Made by a program: the position numbers and the translations under genes
Shown: one piece after another, positions 10,240 through 23,300 of the stretch
How positions within the stretch are numbered: position 1 is the first letter of the stretch
How the letters are laid out: every line of letters starts with the position of its first letter
The notes under the pieces: generated by a model
The model's database searches: none
What the model was told of the DNA's origin: nothing
What the model saw: only the letters and a program-made list of their open reading frames with translations
Source: Alopecurus myosuroides
Lineage: Eukaryota > Streptophyta > Magnoliopsida > Poales > Poaceae
Direction: 5' to 3'
Length of the DNA stretch: 64,000 nt
Assembly (NCBI GenBank): GCA_028641055.1
Contig: CM054058.1
Span: 234,525,551 to 234,589,550 of the forward strand

Positions 10240-13200
10240 TGTAACATCCCAAGTATGAAATATCCCTTAGAATGTTTGATTTATTGTTTTATTTCAAGTA
10301 TTGCATCATGTCATCATGTTTAATTATTTGTTTGCATTTGTTGCTATTTGTTTTGCATCTGTTTTATCTTGTTTTCATAATCAAACCCAAACAATTTCAA
10401 ATGGTTATTTTCATACTTGATCTGTTACAACTTTTGGAATAAAAATAACAAATGAAAACAACCAAATTATTCCATTTTATTCCATGTTGATAACTCCTTA
10501 ATTTGTTGGTTTTAACCAAACAATTAATTCAATCCAATTATTCTATTTCACTTCAAATTCAAACCAAATGTATTTCAAATCAGTACCCTTTTGAATCCAT
10601 GAAATTCACCAAACAAATGTAATCCTTAATCACATTAAATTCTTAGGGGTAACCCTATTAAAATTGTTGTTTTCAATAATGTGTATTTAATATTGAAAAT
10701 TCATTCAATTTGGGTTCAAATACAAACAGCCCTTTTAATCTCAACTTTTTGAAATACAATCTTGGAAAATGGTTTCTAATTACCTAAATAGCTTAACCTA
10801 ATTTTTCTAGAATTTTTACTAAATTCAAAACTATCAAATTCTTCCAAATCTGTTTTCAGCAAAAAAAAATAAAACAGAAAAAATAAAATGAGCAGCAGCT
10901 AACTAGCGCGCGCGACAGCTAACCTAGCCCAAACCCACCTAAGCTAACACGCGCGCGGCCCAGCCCGTCTACTCCCGCGCGTACCGCTTCGTAAATCGTG
11001 CGGCTCGTCTGTCCCGAGTACGGCAGAGCATCCGCGGCCTCCACGTCGGCGTACGGCGGCGCTCTACGGCCAGGGAGCGCTCCCGGGCCCTATATATCCC
11101 CCCTAGACCCCTGGCGCAGCCCCCTAGCCCTAGGTTTCCGTTCTCTCCCTCGGATCCGCCGCCAACCTCTCTCCTCGTCGCTCCCCCCTCTCTGCAATTC
11201 TCACCGGAGGCATCCTCCTCTGAAAATCGCCATGGCGCCGCCACCCTCTAGTCCCACCTAGCCACTGGCCTACTGGAACCGACTCGCCACCGTTCCCTCT
11301 TTGTTCTGGACACCTTAGCTCGCTCGGAGGAGCACGGAATCAACGCCGCCGTCATCGACCACCGTGCAGCCGCCGCTCGCCGTCGAGCTCTCCCACGGCC
11401 AAATCCCGGTGAGCACGCGCTCCACCCCCTCCTGTCTCCCCTCCGTAGCGCGCACACGTTCGCATCCATCCTCACCACAGCAGCACCACCAGATCGCGCA
11501 CGGCCACGGTCCTCTCAATGCCGGCGAGCTGCGCCGTTCTGTCAGTGTCGCGGAAACATTTGATCTTCAGAAAAGTTCAGATCCGCGACTGAAACCATAT
11601 CCTCACTGCGTGCCTGTTATCTGACAACGAATGCGAGCAGCTGCAGTGGTTCAGCGCATATGTGTGCGAGCGCGCGGTCGCGAGTTTGACCCGCGGCCTC
11701 GCGGGAATAAATCCCCACCCTTTTTTTCGTTGGAGTGCTGACAGCCAGGGCCCAGCCGTCAGCCACTCGTGTGCCACGCGGGCACAGTGAGCCCACGGGG
11801 CCCCCCTGGCAGCGTCTGGGTGCGTTTCCAGTGAGTGTAAAACGTTTTTAAAACTTTCTGTTTTCAAACTAGGTCCAAATAAATCACAGATTGGCCCCTG
11901 GTTTTGAAACCTTAATATCTTTTATTTTATAACTCTAAAAACTGCAAATAAAATATGCACACTGATCTAAATTCAATTGTCTACCTTTCGGTAACTTTTG
12001 TTTCCTGTTTTGAATTTTCAAAATGCAATTTAAAATTGAATCTAAATAATTCAAATGCAAATTCATAAATTCCATAACTAAATCAATATTAATCCAATAA
12101 ATACAAATAAAATATGTTTTTCATACCATTTTGAATATCCTATTCAAATATAATTTTTGTTTCCTGGTTTGAATAATTTAAATTGCCTAAATAATTTGAT
12201 ACTTGTTTAATTCAATTAAAATTTGATAAAATTATAACTTGCTCAAAATAAAATATTTTTGAACATGCAAAATATGTTTTCAAACCATCAAAGTGTGAAC
12301 TTTTCAAATGTGAATTTGAATTCATGATTTGAACAAATAAAATTCAAATAAAATTCAAACTTGTTTTAAATTCAATTAAAACTTGTTTAATATTGTTTAA
12401 TTCATAATAAATTCATCCTAATTCAAATTTCAATATTTGAAACATGTAATCCAACTAAAATTTGATGTTCTTTTCAAATATAAATTTTGTTAATTGTTTT
12501 GCACACTTTAAATTGATGAAAACAATAATTGTTTGTGTGACATGTTTAAGTAACCAAAATTTCTAAACTTAATAAATAATTTCCAAAACTTGTTAAACCC
12601 TTTTATTACTTGCATCTATCATTGTTATTTGTTGTTATTTTTGTTGTTACCATCATGCATGCATCATGCTAACAACTTTCACATAATAATCAATTGTAAA
12701 TCATCTGTTCCACTTAATTATGGATCTTTTCCATATGCAATCCAATTGCATATGGGTCCATTTAAAATGTGTTATCATGTTAGCTAGTTTATTTTGATGC
12801 AACCATTAACTTGTCATGCATCATCTTGTTTGTGCACACTGCCATGGCAATGATTGTTTACATTCCTGTTTTGTTTGTTTGCTTCTTCTCGAATAGACGA
12901 CGACGTTGAGACAGACGATCTTTACAGCACCCCTTCTGAGGATCTAGCTCAGTACCAGGCTGCTGAGTTCGCAGGCAAGTTATCACTCACATGAACCATT
13001 GTGTTGCCTTTCAACCCTGGTTACCGATACTTTCCGTTGTCTATTCTTGCTAGCCTTAGTAGTAGTTGTTTCTGTTACGAACCTATCACATGAATCCTTT
13101 AACCCTGATATTGCCTCACCACCACTCCTACAACCCTATTGATTGAGCCCGTGTCTTACTAGCATGCTTAGGTTGTTTTGCTCGAGTCTGTTACCCGTTA

Positions 13201-14752
13201 ATTTTAGTTACTATATCTTTATTATGTTCTGGGGGCTCGATGTTTAATTAATCAATCAATCAATCAATCATGCTACTGTTATTACTTAATAATAATTTGA
13301 TGATAAGGCACCGGCAGGAGGCCCTGTGTGGTTTTGAGGCCTGCTAGTGTCGACCCTAATAGGAAAAGGGTCTTGTCTACTGATCCATGATGAGCGCACT
13401 ACCCGCATGTGGGAAGCGAGTATGGGCGCCCCCCTCAATTTGATTCGATTCGCATCTCGTCCAAATCATCTCATTTAGTTCGTGCTTTCTATTTGCCGCA
13501 TGCATGTTTTTGCGAGCCCAGCGCAGGGTGGAACTTTTGTAGTCGGCATATAGGGGGACACGCTCTTAGAGTGCTATGAGGGTCCATTTTCTTCTGGGCT
13601 CGATTAGCCGTGCGCCCAAGGTGCTTTGGGCTTGATGCGGAGAAGAGTTGAGTTGTGTTGAGTGCCCCGCTTGGTGGGAGGCATCCCATCTGGCGGGTTA
13701 TTCATACGTGTACGGCCAAATTGGTGCAACCCTGCAGGGATAATCTTCTCGAGAAGCCGTGTTTTCCGCGGTTATGGTTAACTTGGTGAAAGTACTGGCT
13801 AACAAGTACTCAGGACAACTTAAACCTAATGATTCACAATCTCACACCCCATGATTATCAATTTGACTAGTAATAGAATTATTGTCACAATAACTTGTTT
13901 CATCGTTAATCCAACGGTGTGAGTTATCCTCGGATTGCTTCTTTGGATAAGGGGCGAGATCCAGGATGGGTTTGTCTGATGTTATCTTTCAGTTGGTTAC
14001 AACACTCGATCTTATCCCCTTTCTGATAGTTGGAAGTAATAGAATCTCTGTAGTTGGTTAGCGCAGCCAGTTGCAGCATCTTTATATCCCCTTCCTTTCC
14101 GTTGAACCCAAGTCATCTGTGCTTGTGTTGACGGGCTATACTTTGGTGAACTGTGAGTCTTGCTTGCCAGTACGTCTATGTACTGACCCCTTTGGGGCTG
14201 TGGTTTCCGCAGACTACGATTACGAGGATCCAGGTGACGGCTACTACGTGGAGTTTGACGAGACTGCTGACGAGTAGTTAGCGGACCCGGGCAGGATCCG
14301 AGACACCGTGGATGGGCTCCGTCTTTATTTCAGTTTCCGGCTTCTTAAGCCTATTTGGATTTTGTCTGTACTCAGACCCCGTTGAATGCTTCCGCTGAGA
14401 TGTAATGATGCTATGTTGGGACATGTGTCCTCTGGATGATTGTATTTGCTATCTCTGCCCTAGTGAGGGCCATTTGCAACTTATTTCAATCTTTTGTGTC
14501 GTAGAGGCATGTTGTGTTATCCTTTTGTTCAAAGCCGTTGACGTACCATGTGTGTATGGTATGAAGTACGTCAATGGTAGTGTCCTGATTTCTACAGGAT
14601 AGTTTACATCGACGGTGAACAGTAGCGATGGGTTGTCACACATAAGTGTTGGCCTACTCGTAAGAGGACGCGGGTGCCGGAAAGCCCCGTAATCCCATCA
14701 GAATACTGTTCAGTTCGTACGGTGAGTATCCTATAGAAGTCCGAGTGCGACA
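10240..14752 (+). repeat. 3' LTR of copy 1
   Basis: Complete LTR of 4513 bp, starting TGTAACATCCC and ending GTGCGACA. It repeats 1-4410 with scattered substitutions and small indels, such as one extra AATC unit near 13260. TATA box near 11090. It joins directly onto the RT gene of copy 2 at 14753. No coding sequence other than the embedded exon-like blocks. Confidence 0.93.
12897..14277 (+). other. LTR-embedded exon pair encoding a small acidic peptide (3' LTR)
   Basis: Same two blocks as in the 5' LTR: 12897-12974 (78 nt, between the acceptor-like gaatag and the GC donor ag/gcaagt) and 14213-14277 (65 nt, after tttccgcag, ending in TAG). Compared with the 5' LTR there is a V-to-A change at the end of block 1 and A-to-T in the tail (FDETADE). 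The frame is open and phase-compatible. The upstream donor is at 11409. Confidence 0.5.
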
Positions 14753-16687
14753 GTGGTGAAAGCTGTTTTTGGAATATCTTCCTTTCTGATCTTTATTTGA
14801 TGGTAACCCATTCTCAAGTCCAACTTGGAGAATATTGAGGCTCCAGCAAGTTGATCAAAAAGATCATCGATACGAGGAATTGGATACTTGTTTTTGATGG
14901 TTTTCTCGTTAAGAGGACGATAGTCAACAACGAGCCTCTTTGTTTGATCCTTCTTCGCAACGAACAGAGTTGGGCAACCCCAAGCCGAAGAACTAGGTTG
15001 AATGTAACCTTTTTCCATATACATATCGATTTGCTCCTTCAACAACTTCAGTTCAGGAGGAGCTATCTTGTATGGATGCTTAGAGATTGGAGCAGTACCT
15101 GGTTCAAGCTCGATCACGAACTCAACTGCTCTGTCCGGAGGCATCCCTGGCAACTCTTCTGGAAAGACATCAGGGAATTCACAAACCACCGGAACATTTT
15201 CAAGTAGAGGTAGAGGTTTAGCATCGAGGGTGTAAAGCTGAACAGAACTTGATTCATTTGGAGAATAGACTATCTGGCCAGAAGGGTGGAACAGAGTTAT
15301 TGACTTCTGAGCACAATCAATCGTAGCTTTATTGGCCTTCAACCAATCCATACCAAGAATAACATCAATGTCAGAATTGCCAAGCAGTATGAGAGAAGCA
15401 AGGAATATGTGGCCTCCAATTAGGATTTGATTTCTGTGACTGATCTTAGACGTTTGCATAGTTGCTCCAGGGGAGTTTACTACTAGCGGGAAACCCAAAC
15501 CAACAAAGGCGATTTTAACTGCTGTCGCAAAGATCTTTGACACGAAAGAATGCGATGCTCCGGTATCAAACAACACTTTAGCTGGAAAAGAGTTTACGGG
15601 GAATGTACCGAGAACGACGTCAGGAGCTTCCTCAGCTTTGTCGATCTTGACATGATTCACCCTTGCGGTCCTCCCGACAGGCCTGTTGTTGGAGTTGAAG
15701 GCTTTAGGCGGGGGGAGCACGCACCATTGCCTGGTTTGTGTTGGGACGAGGTGGTGGTGGAGGTAGCTGCCTCTGCGTGCACTTGTCAGCGTAGTGCCCT
15801 GTCTGCTTGCACTTGTAGCAAGTGACGACACGAGGTGGATCTGGCCTTGGCTGCCCCATTGAAAACCTCTGACCATGCATCTGAGATGGGTTGGGTGGGC
15901 GGGGAGCAAAGCCTGGAGAAGCTTGGGCATATGGAGCCCGAGTGACAGCACCATTTGGCACCCAGATGCGGCGCTTCTGCGGAGGGGTGGTCATGTTGGA
16001 GGAGGAACCACCCTCACGCGAGTGCTTGCGAGACTCCTCGAACGCCTTGCGCCCATTTTCCTCATTGAGCGCGGTGTTCACGAGCTCCTCGAAGTTGTTG
16101 GCCTTGATGTTGGTGAGGGCGTACTTGAGTTCCGAGTTAAAACCTCTGCGGAACCTTGCCATCTTCTTAGCCTCAGTGGACACCTCATCACCAGCGTAAC
16201 GAGCGAGGCGATTGAACTCACTCTGATAGCCAATGACGTCCAGCTTGCCCTGCTTGAGAGAGCAAAACTCTTCACGCATCCTTTCCATGAGACCATCTGA
16301 AATGTGGTGCTTCAGGAAGGCTTCCTTGAAACAACCCTAGGTGATTGGGTAGCCAGCTCTCATGGTCTGGTAGTTCTCCCACCAAGTAGCTGCCTGACCC
16401 TTCAGCAGATAGGATGCATACTTGACCTTGTCTTTCTCAGCAACGTGAGCAATCTCCAGAGCCCTAGCTATCTCACGGATCCAGTCATCAGCATCCAGAG
16501 GCTCACGTGTTGCCACGAAAGCTCTTGGACCCAGACTGAGAAACTCCTTGATACTGACTCGTGGAGCATTCTGGTTGTTGTGCTGGTTAGTCTGAAACTG
16601 GGCCATCTATGCCATGACTTGGGTCATCTAAGTCAACAGCTCCGTGATTGGCGGTGGCTCAGGCGGGTTGTTCCTTGTTGGCGGCAT
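14753..16687 (-). pseudogene. Gag-protease-RT of copy 2, damaged and truncated
   Basis: Starts at ATG 16687 with MPPTRNNPPEPPP. In-frame stops lie at 16628-16630, 16607-16609 and 16337-16339 (the last replaces the W of the T-W-G motif). The capsid domain and CCHC knuckle ([14 protein letters not shown]) are otherwise conserved. A 1-base gain in a C-run near 15715 shifts the frame at the gag-protease boundary. Beyond it the protease is intact ([22 protein letters not shown]), and RT runs through [12 protein letters not shown] to AFTT, where copy 1 interrupts it. Use of the undamaged protease here is what reveals the two indels in copy 1. Confidence 0.87.
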
Positions 16688-16896
16688 CCTGAATAGACAT
16701 GCATTTTAGCACAACAACAGAAAAGGATAGACTTGGTAACCGAAAGAGAGATTATTCCGACGCATGAATAGATAACCAACAGGTACATCATCACATGTTC
16801 AAATACATCAGAATATCCAACACACCATAAATGGTTCGAAAGCCAAAGGATAACTAAACATAGCTAAGAATGGATACATCGATACTCCCATGCTCA

Positions 16897-17712
16897 TCAC
16901 GCAGGACGGCGGTGAGTAGTACAGCGAGAGGTACGGTGAGGAGCACGCCCACGAAAGTAGGTAGAACGATGATCCACATAGATCTGACGTGGTCTGAGAG
17001 CGACTCTAGGTGTGGTGAAGTACATAGCGTCGACTCCCTGTGCTCCAAAGCGTGGAATCCCAGTGTAACCAGCACCGAGGTTAAGGAGTGGACCTCTGAT
17101 CGGCTCGTAACCTCCAGCATCTGGTAGACGACGACCAACTGGCTGATCGAAACGTGCAAAGCGCTCGTCTCCAACAAAGTCTATGGTGTACGTCGCCAGA
17201 CGAGTCAAAGCAAGGTAGAGCTGCTCTCTGACTGAAGCCAACTCCTGAGATAGTGTGCTGGCAACTGCGTCACTGTGCCTCACAAACTGAGCGGTGGTGT
17301 GCAGCCTGGAGTTATCATGCTCGTAGACATCCAGGTTGTCGTATAGAGTGAAGTGAGCTCCCTCCGAAGTGATGTAACCACGGGGGATGTGGCGATAGAT
17401 AGAATCGTCAAATCCCCAGTAGTCAGCACGAAGGACGGTGAGACTCACATAAGCTTCCTACTGCACAGCCATATCCACTATGGAACCTACTGCCTCGTAG
17501 CGGTGGACAACGCTCATGCCATCATCTGACAGAATGTAGACGATAGCCTGGTAGTAGGTCTGGTCAAACTCTCGCTGCTGCTTGTAGACCTGGTACTCTG
17601 GTGCCCAACGGAACCCCAGATAAGTGACCATGTCTCTCAGCATCTCCGGATAACCGGCAGTGCTCTCGCAACGAGTCAAACGAACCACCTGCGGGTAGAA
17701 CCTGAGATCCAT
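16897..17712 (-). pseudogene. Extra pre-gag ORF of copy 2 (271 codons, one nonsense codon)
   Basis: Homologue of the 4787-5602 ORF at the same place, between primer site and gag, with exactly the same 816-nt length. It starts MDLRFYPQVVRLTR. A TAG at 17458-17460 replaces the second Q of the AVQQAAY helix; after it the frame is open to the shared terminal stop (ending ...HRRPA). It reads G-V-D at the place where copy 1 has its stop. Many differences from copy 1 are substitutions without indels. Both copies are therefore inactive but derive from a maintained full-length ORF. No known family recognised with confidence; see the dsRBD-like pattern noted for copy 1. Confidence 0.65.
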
Positions 17713-18238
17713 CTGCAGATGATCGGGGAAATTTGGATTAGACGCCGGTAGAGAACTGAAGTGGAAAGCAACAACAAGGTTTCAACGGATGAAAAGGATG
17801 TTGAGAAGAACAGGATATCGAAGCAACATCGGGAAACACGAGACCAAAAACTCCTGAGGTACTACGGGAAAACCCATCCGGGCTTCTAAAGGATCAATAT
17901 CTACTGCTTAAGGAATAGAGGATTTGCTTCCGGGGCTTACACGCCTCCGTTCTCAATCGTGAGTAGGCAACATGATAAATCATGTCACAACCACCTCCAT
18001 TCCTATGGTCTAGTAGATATAACTATCCTAGAGAAACCAGGATACGTGAAATCCTAACTTTAAAGTTTAGGTGAGAAGAGAAAACAACGTTGCACTTCCT
18101 TACCAGAAAAGGGAGGGTGGGTGGGGAAAGAAATAAAATGGCAGAATTCCTACTCTCACGTTACATTTTTCCTATATAGCTACAAAATAGTTTCTAGACT
18201 CAACTGCGACCAGTAAAAGGGATCCTACAGGCAGACAG

Positions 18239-18250
18239 GCTCTGATACCA
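18239..18250 (-). promoter_or_regulatory. Primer binding site of copy 2 (initiator Met tRNA)
   Basis: gctctgatacca on the plus strand is tggtatcagagc on the element strand, two bases from the LTR boundary at 18253. It is identical to the site in copy 1. Between it and the extra ORF (17713-18238) I see only leader sequence, similar to 4425-4786 but longer. Confidence 0.92.
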
Positions 18251-18725
18251 TTTGTCGCACCCGGACTTCTAGAGGATACTCGCAATTCCGTTGAACAGTA
18301 ATTGATTGGATTACGGGGCTTACAGGCACCCGCATCTCTTACGAGTAGGCCAACACACGTATGTGTGACAACCAACCCCTACTGTTCATCGTCTACGTAA
18401 ACCATCCCATAGAAATCAGGATACTACCATTGACGTACTTCATACCATACACACATGGTACGTCAACGGCGTTTAACAAAATGATAGCACAACATATCTC
18501 TAAGACACAAATAAATAGAAATAAGTTGCAAATAGCTCTCACTAGAGCAGAGATAGCAAATACAATCATCCAGAGGACACATGTCCCAACATATCATCAT
18601 TACATCTCAGCAGAAGCATTCAAAGGGTCTGAGTATAGACAAATCCAAATAGGCTTAAGAAGCCGGGAATGAAAAGGAAAACGGAGCCCATCCACGTAGT
18701 CTCGGATCCTGCCCGGGTCCGCTAT

Positions 18726-21700
18726 CTACTCGTCAGCAGCCTCGTCAAACTCCACGTAGTAGCCATCACGGGGATCCTCGTAAGCGTAGTCTGCGGAAAC
18801 CACAGCCCCAAAGGGGTCAGTACATAAACATACTGGCAAGAAAGACTCACAGTTCACCAAAATGTAACCCGTCAACACCAAGCACAAATGCCTTGGGTTC
18901 AACGGAAGAAAGGGTGATACAAAAGATGCGGCAGCTGGCTGCACTAACCAACTACAGAACATGATACAACTTCCGGCTAACAGAAAGGGGATAAGATAGC
19001 GTATCGTAACCAACTATAACTAACTCCAAACAAGCCCATCCTGGATCTCGCCCCTTATCCAAAGAAGCAATCCGAGGATAACTCACGCCGTTGGATTAAT
19101 GATGGGTCAAGTTATTGTGTCAATAAGACTATTACTAGTCAAGTTATCATTAGTTAGGTGTAAGTTGTTCTGAGTACTTGTTAGCCAGTACTTTCACCAA
19201 GTCAACCATAACCGCGGAAAACACGGCTTCTCGAGAAGATTTATCCCTGCAGGGGTGCACCAATTTGGCCGTACACGTAAGAATATCCCGCCAGACGGGA
19301 ATCAAACCCACCAAGCGAGACACTCTACACAACTCAACTCTTCTTCGCATCAAGCCCAAAGCACCACGTGCTGTGCATGCGCGGCTAATAGAGCCCGACG
19401 AAGAAAAGGGGACCCTCATAGCACTCTAAGACCATGCCGCCCTAAATGCCGACTACAAAAGTTCCACCCTGGCCTCGGGTTCGTACATGCATATGAGTGC
19501 ATCAAATGGAAAGCCCGAACTAAGTGTGGCGATTTGGACGAGATGCGAATCGAATCAAATTGAGGGGGGCGCCCATACACGCTTCCCACATGCGGATAGT
19601 GCGCTCATCATGGATCAGTAGACAAGACCCTTTTCCTAATTAGGGTCGACACTAGCAGGCCTCAAAACCACGCCGGGCCTCCTGCCGGTGCCTTAACATC
19701 AAATTATTATTACCTCAAGATTAACAGGTTGTTGTGTAACATCGAGCCCCAGAACATAATAGAAATATAGTAACAGAAAGTAACGGGTAACAGACTCGAG
19801 CAGAAACAACCCTAAGCATGCTAGTAAGACACGGACAGCAAGCAATGGGGTTATAGGTGTGGAGGTGAGGCTATATCAGGGTTAAAGGATAACATGTGAT
19901 AGGATCGAACAGAAGCAACGATTCATAGGGCTAGCAGAATAGACAACGGAAAGTATCGGTATCCAATGTTGAAAGGAACATAATGGTTCATGTGAGTGAA
20001 TACTTGCCTGCAAACTCAGTAGCCTGGTACTGGGCTAACTCCTCAGAAGGGGTGTCGTAAACCTCGTCTGTCTCAACGTCGTCGTCTATTCGAGAAGAAG
20101 CAAACAAACAACGCAGAGAGACAAACAATCAATAACATGGCATAATGCACAATCATGGGATGATGCATGACAATTTAATTGATGCCTCAAAATAAACTAG
20201 TTGACCTGGTAACAACATGATTAAATGGACCCACATGCAATTTGGGATTGCATATGGAAAGCCCATGTATTATGGTTGAAACAATTGTTTTACAACTAAC
20301 CAATAGGTGAAAGTGGATTAGTATGATGCATGGATGAGGAAAACAGAAAAATAACAACAATAGAAACAATTTAAAACAAGGTTTACCAAGTTTAGAAATT
20401 TATTTATTAAGTTATGGAATTTTGGTTCCTTAAAGGTGTTACACAAGCATTTGTTGTTTTCAGCAATTTAAATTGTTCAAAACAAATAAAAAAATTCATA
20501 TTTGAAAAGTACACAAAATTTTAGGTGGATTGCATGTTTCACTTATTGAAAAAGAAATTAAGATGAATTATTTATGAATTAAACAAGTTAAACAATATTT
20601 AAATGAATTAAATTCAAGTTTGAATTTATTTGAATTTTTATTTGTTCAAAACATAAATTCAAATTCATATTTGAAAAGTTTATAATTTTCTAGTTTTAAA
20701 ACATATTTTATATGTTCAAAAATAATTTAATTTGAGCAAGTTATGAATTTAGCAAATTTTAAATGATTTAAACAAGGTTTAAAATATTTAACCAATTTTA
20801 ATTAATCAAATCATGAAACAAAATTTATATTGGGATAGATGGTTCAAAATAGCATGGAATACATATTTTATTTGTGTTATTTGAATTAAGTATGAATTAT
20901 TTATGGAATTAAACAAAATTAAGATGAATTGTTTGAATTTGAAATTTGAATACATTTGAAATATTCAAAACAGAAAACAAATGCTATAAACAGGTAGAGA
21001 ATTAAATTTGGTTCAACAACATATTTTATTTATATTATTTGGAGTTGTAATTTAAAAGTTATTAGCAATTCAAAATTAGGGACCAAACTGTGAAGGAAAA
21101 GGACTTAATTTGAAAAAGAAAAAGGCTGAAAAACGTTTTTCACTCTGCAGTGGCTAGCCCTAGCCACTGACAGAGGGCCCCTGGGCCGCGTGGCGCTCAC
21201 GTGGCAGCAGTGGCCACTGGCAGGTGGGGCCTGCCTGTCAGCGGCCCAGCGAAAAAATGTTGGGGTTTTAATCGCGCGGGGCAGGGCTCGAACCTGCACC
21301 CTGGGGCGCGCGCGCAAGTGTTGCTACCAGTGCGGTAGCGATTCAGTTTTTGACATAATAGGGGGCGCAGCTAGGTTAACGTTCAGTTTCGTTAACTGAA
21401 CTTTTAACTGCGCGCGCGTTTCTGAACTTTGACAGAGATCGACGGCCGACGGCGAGCTGCCGCGGCTGCTGTGCTCGTTGCCGTGCGCGTTGTGGTGCGT
21501 GGACGCGTGCGTGCTGGTGTGCATCGTGCAGGGAAGGAGCAGGAGGGAGAGAGAGCACGGTGATCACCTCCGTTTGCAGGTGAGGCAGCGGCTCGGTGCA
21601 GGTCGCTGTCGCCGGCGGCAACGGAAAGGATGGCGGCGGCGTTGTGGTGGGTTTCAAGCACGGTGGCGGTGTCGAGGGCGTAGCTGGAGTCGAGGGGAGC

Positions 21701-21754
21701 TGATTCCCGGGGTCAGCGTGGAAGGAGGAGGGTGGAAACGGCGACGATCGCCAT
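18726..21754 (-). other. LTR-embedded three-exon ORF (copy 2)
   Basis: Read on the minus strand. Exon 1 runs from ATG 21754 to 21568 (187 nt), ending cggag/gtgatc; exon 2 is 20085-20008 (78 nt), acceptor ...gaatag, GC donor ag/gcaagt; exon 3 is 18790-18726 (65 nt), acceptor tttccgcag, ending in TAG. All joins are phase 1 and the total is 330 nt, 110 codons including the stop. One TGA (21715-21713, codon 14) interrupts exon 1. Exons 2 and 3 keep exact lengths, splice signals and acidic character relative to copy 1, with several synonymous or D/E changes, while the flanking intron-like DNA has diverged strongly. That pattern suggests coding constraint. No domain recognised; the tail reads YYVEFDEAADE. 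The start is uncertain and splicing is unproven. Confidence 0.5.
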
Positions 21755-21853
21755 GGGTTCAGAGAGGGTGGCGCCAGTGAGGTTCAGAACAGGAGGGAAA
21801 GGTGGCAGAGATGGAAGAAAACGGCGGCGCTCTGCGAGGGAGAAGGAGGTAGG

Positions 21854-21858
21854 GGTCT
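21854..21858. repeat. Target-site duplication of element A, left copy
   Basis: ggtct, matched by ggtct at 32136-32140. Five bases is the usual duplication made by Ty3/Gypsy integrase. Removing 21859-32140 restores a continuous LTR of copy 2. Confidence 0.9.
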
Positions 21859-22622
21859 TGTAAGGACCCCAGACCGGCAGTCTGAAACCCTACGTATGCA
21901 TACATTCACGATCCCAGAAAGATCAGTCGTGAACAACATACACAGTTGGCATACAGAAATACATCATCCATTACACGAATACATAAAGGTATTACACAAA
22001 TGATCACATGATCAAGTTTAAAGCAACTGCCAAAAGGGCAGGCAACATAACAAACACAACAGAAGACAAATAAAACACAACGTAGTTGAGCCCAAGTCAC
22101 GCATTAACCTACAGGCTGCTGACCCGGAGACGAACCTTGTTCGCAAAGCCCGTCAACTCCGTACTTCTCTTCATAGATCTCCTTTGGAGGCTCCTTCTCC
22201 AAATCTGATAAGTAGATACCAGGGGAGAAACCATAATGAGTACATTTGAATGTACTGAGCAAGACATCCATCATGTCACTTACCAACATGCAACTATGCT
22301 TATATGGTGGAATAGGTAGGCTATAAATAGGGTTCACTACCAATGGTGTTCATATATGATGACACCACAGTTGCAGTCAGGTTAATCTGTATCCTCGTTG
22401 AAGAAGATACTTCAGAAGAAAATAATATAGTTTTATTTCTCTTGTAGATCTCACATGTACAAGAGTTTTTATAAAACTTTGTTAAAGAATATTTTCTCTT
22501 TGCAAAACTTCTTGGAATCAGTTTCCAGAATTCTTGCTTAGAGTAGAAAAGGTTTTCTTTGCAAAACATTTTGTTTTTGTATAACAGCATCTGGCTTTTC
22601 ATCATCGACGATACCTCCACGG
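21859..22622 (-). repeat. Inverted U5 arm of element A (left)
   Basis: Reverse complement of 31372-32135. Both arms are 764 bp, with about 14 differences counted by hand (~98% identity) and no length change. Homology stops at ...ctccacgg (22622), after which the interior begins with a stretch matching B near 58355. The inner boundary is abrupt, with no repeat sequence around it that I can see. Confidence 0.88.
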
Positions 22623-23300
22623 CATATAAAGTGGTTCGAAGGGCGGGCCTTACAGAGTTGGTATCTCTCTCGGTTAAGAGTTTATTTCTTACTTGTTTGC
22701 AACTGCTCCGCTCTGTTTTTGAAACATCTCTCGTATTTGAAGTTTTCTGTCCAGAAAATAGTTGGGGTTTCAAAAACAAATTGTTGCATAGTCCGTTAAA
22801 AGTTTTATCAAAACTTTACTTCTATTATCTTGTTTCCATCCAAAAATTTGTATACTTGCCGATGTCCCGAGAAGACCAAAATAAGTGCCTAACTCTACAG
22901 TGATGATGGTCAGAAGTAGATATAGTTCTTCAGCCACTTCTAGGATTTTGGATCAGTCTAGTTTGGAGTAATTTAGCGATGACCCCATGAGTCGCCTCCC
23001 CCGACGTAGCTCCAATGGAGCCTTGCTTGTGTGTTATGGCTTGCTTATGTGTGTCCGTAGGACTTTGTGCTATTGTGTGGTGTAGAATTTGGTTCATCTA
23101 GGCTTCTATATGTTTGTGGGGTGCTCAAAATTTGCAGATTTGTGCTTGCCCCGCTCTTGTTTTTGAATCGTCTCTTGTTAGGTTTTTGCAAGCAGAAGTG
23201 TTTGTATAATATTCAAAAACAAGAATTTGTTGCATAGACTTATACTTGTTTTCGCTTCAAAATGCCACCGTCGTGAACTACCACCATTTCCCCACCATAA

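Larger units (their letters stand above)
1..14752 (+). mobile_element. Tekay/Del-type Ty3/Gypsy LTR retrotransposon, copy 1 (5' LTR start off window)
   Basis: Nearly complete chromovirus-type element. In order it has a 5' LTR (1-4410), an initiator-Met primer site, an extra ORF, gag, protease, reverse transcriptase, RNase H, integrase with a C-terminal chromodomain, a polypurine tract and a 3' LTR (10240-14752). Base 1 of the window matches base 10335, so about 95 bp of the 5' LTR are missing. The two LTRs differ by roughly 1-2% by eye, so the insertion is not recent. The element ends inside the RT gene of a reverse-oriented relative (copy 2); the first five flanking bases, gtggt, should be repeated just before the missing left end. 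The lineage call rests on domain order, chromodomain and LTR size. Confidence 0.85.

Noticed and set aside
18361..18672. Plus-strand open frames in the LTR of copy 2 and similar 60-100 codon frames throughout AT-rich LTR DNA
   Set aside because: Not conserved between copies and without known domains; such lengths are expected by chance.
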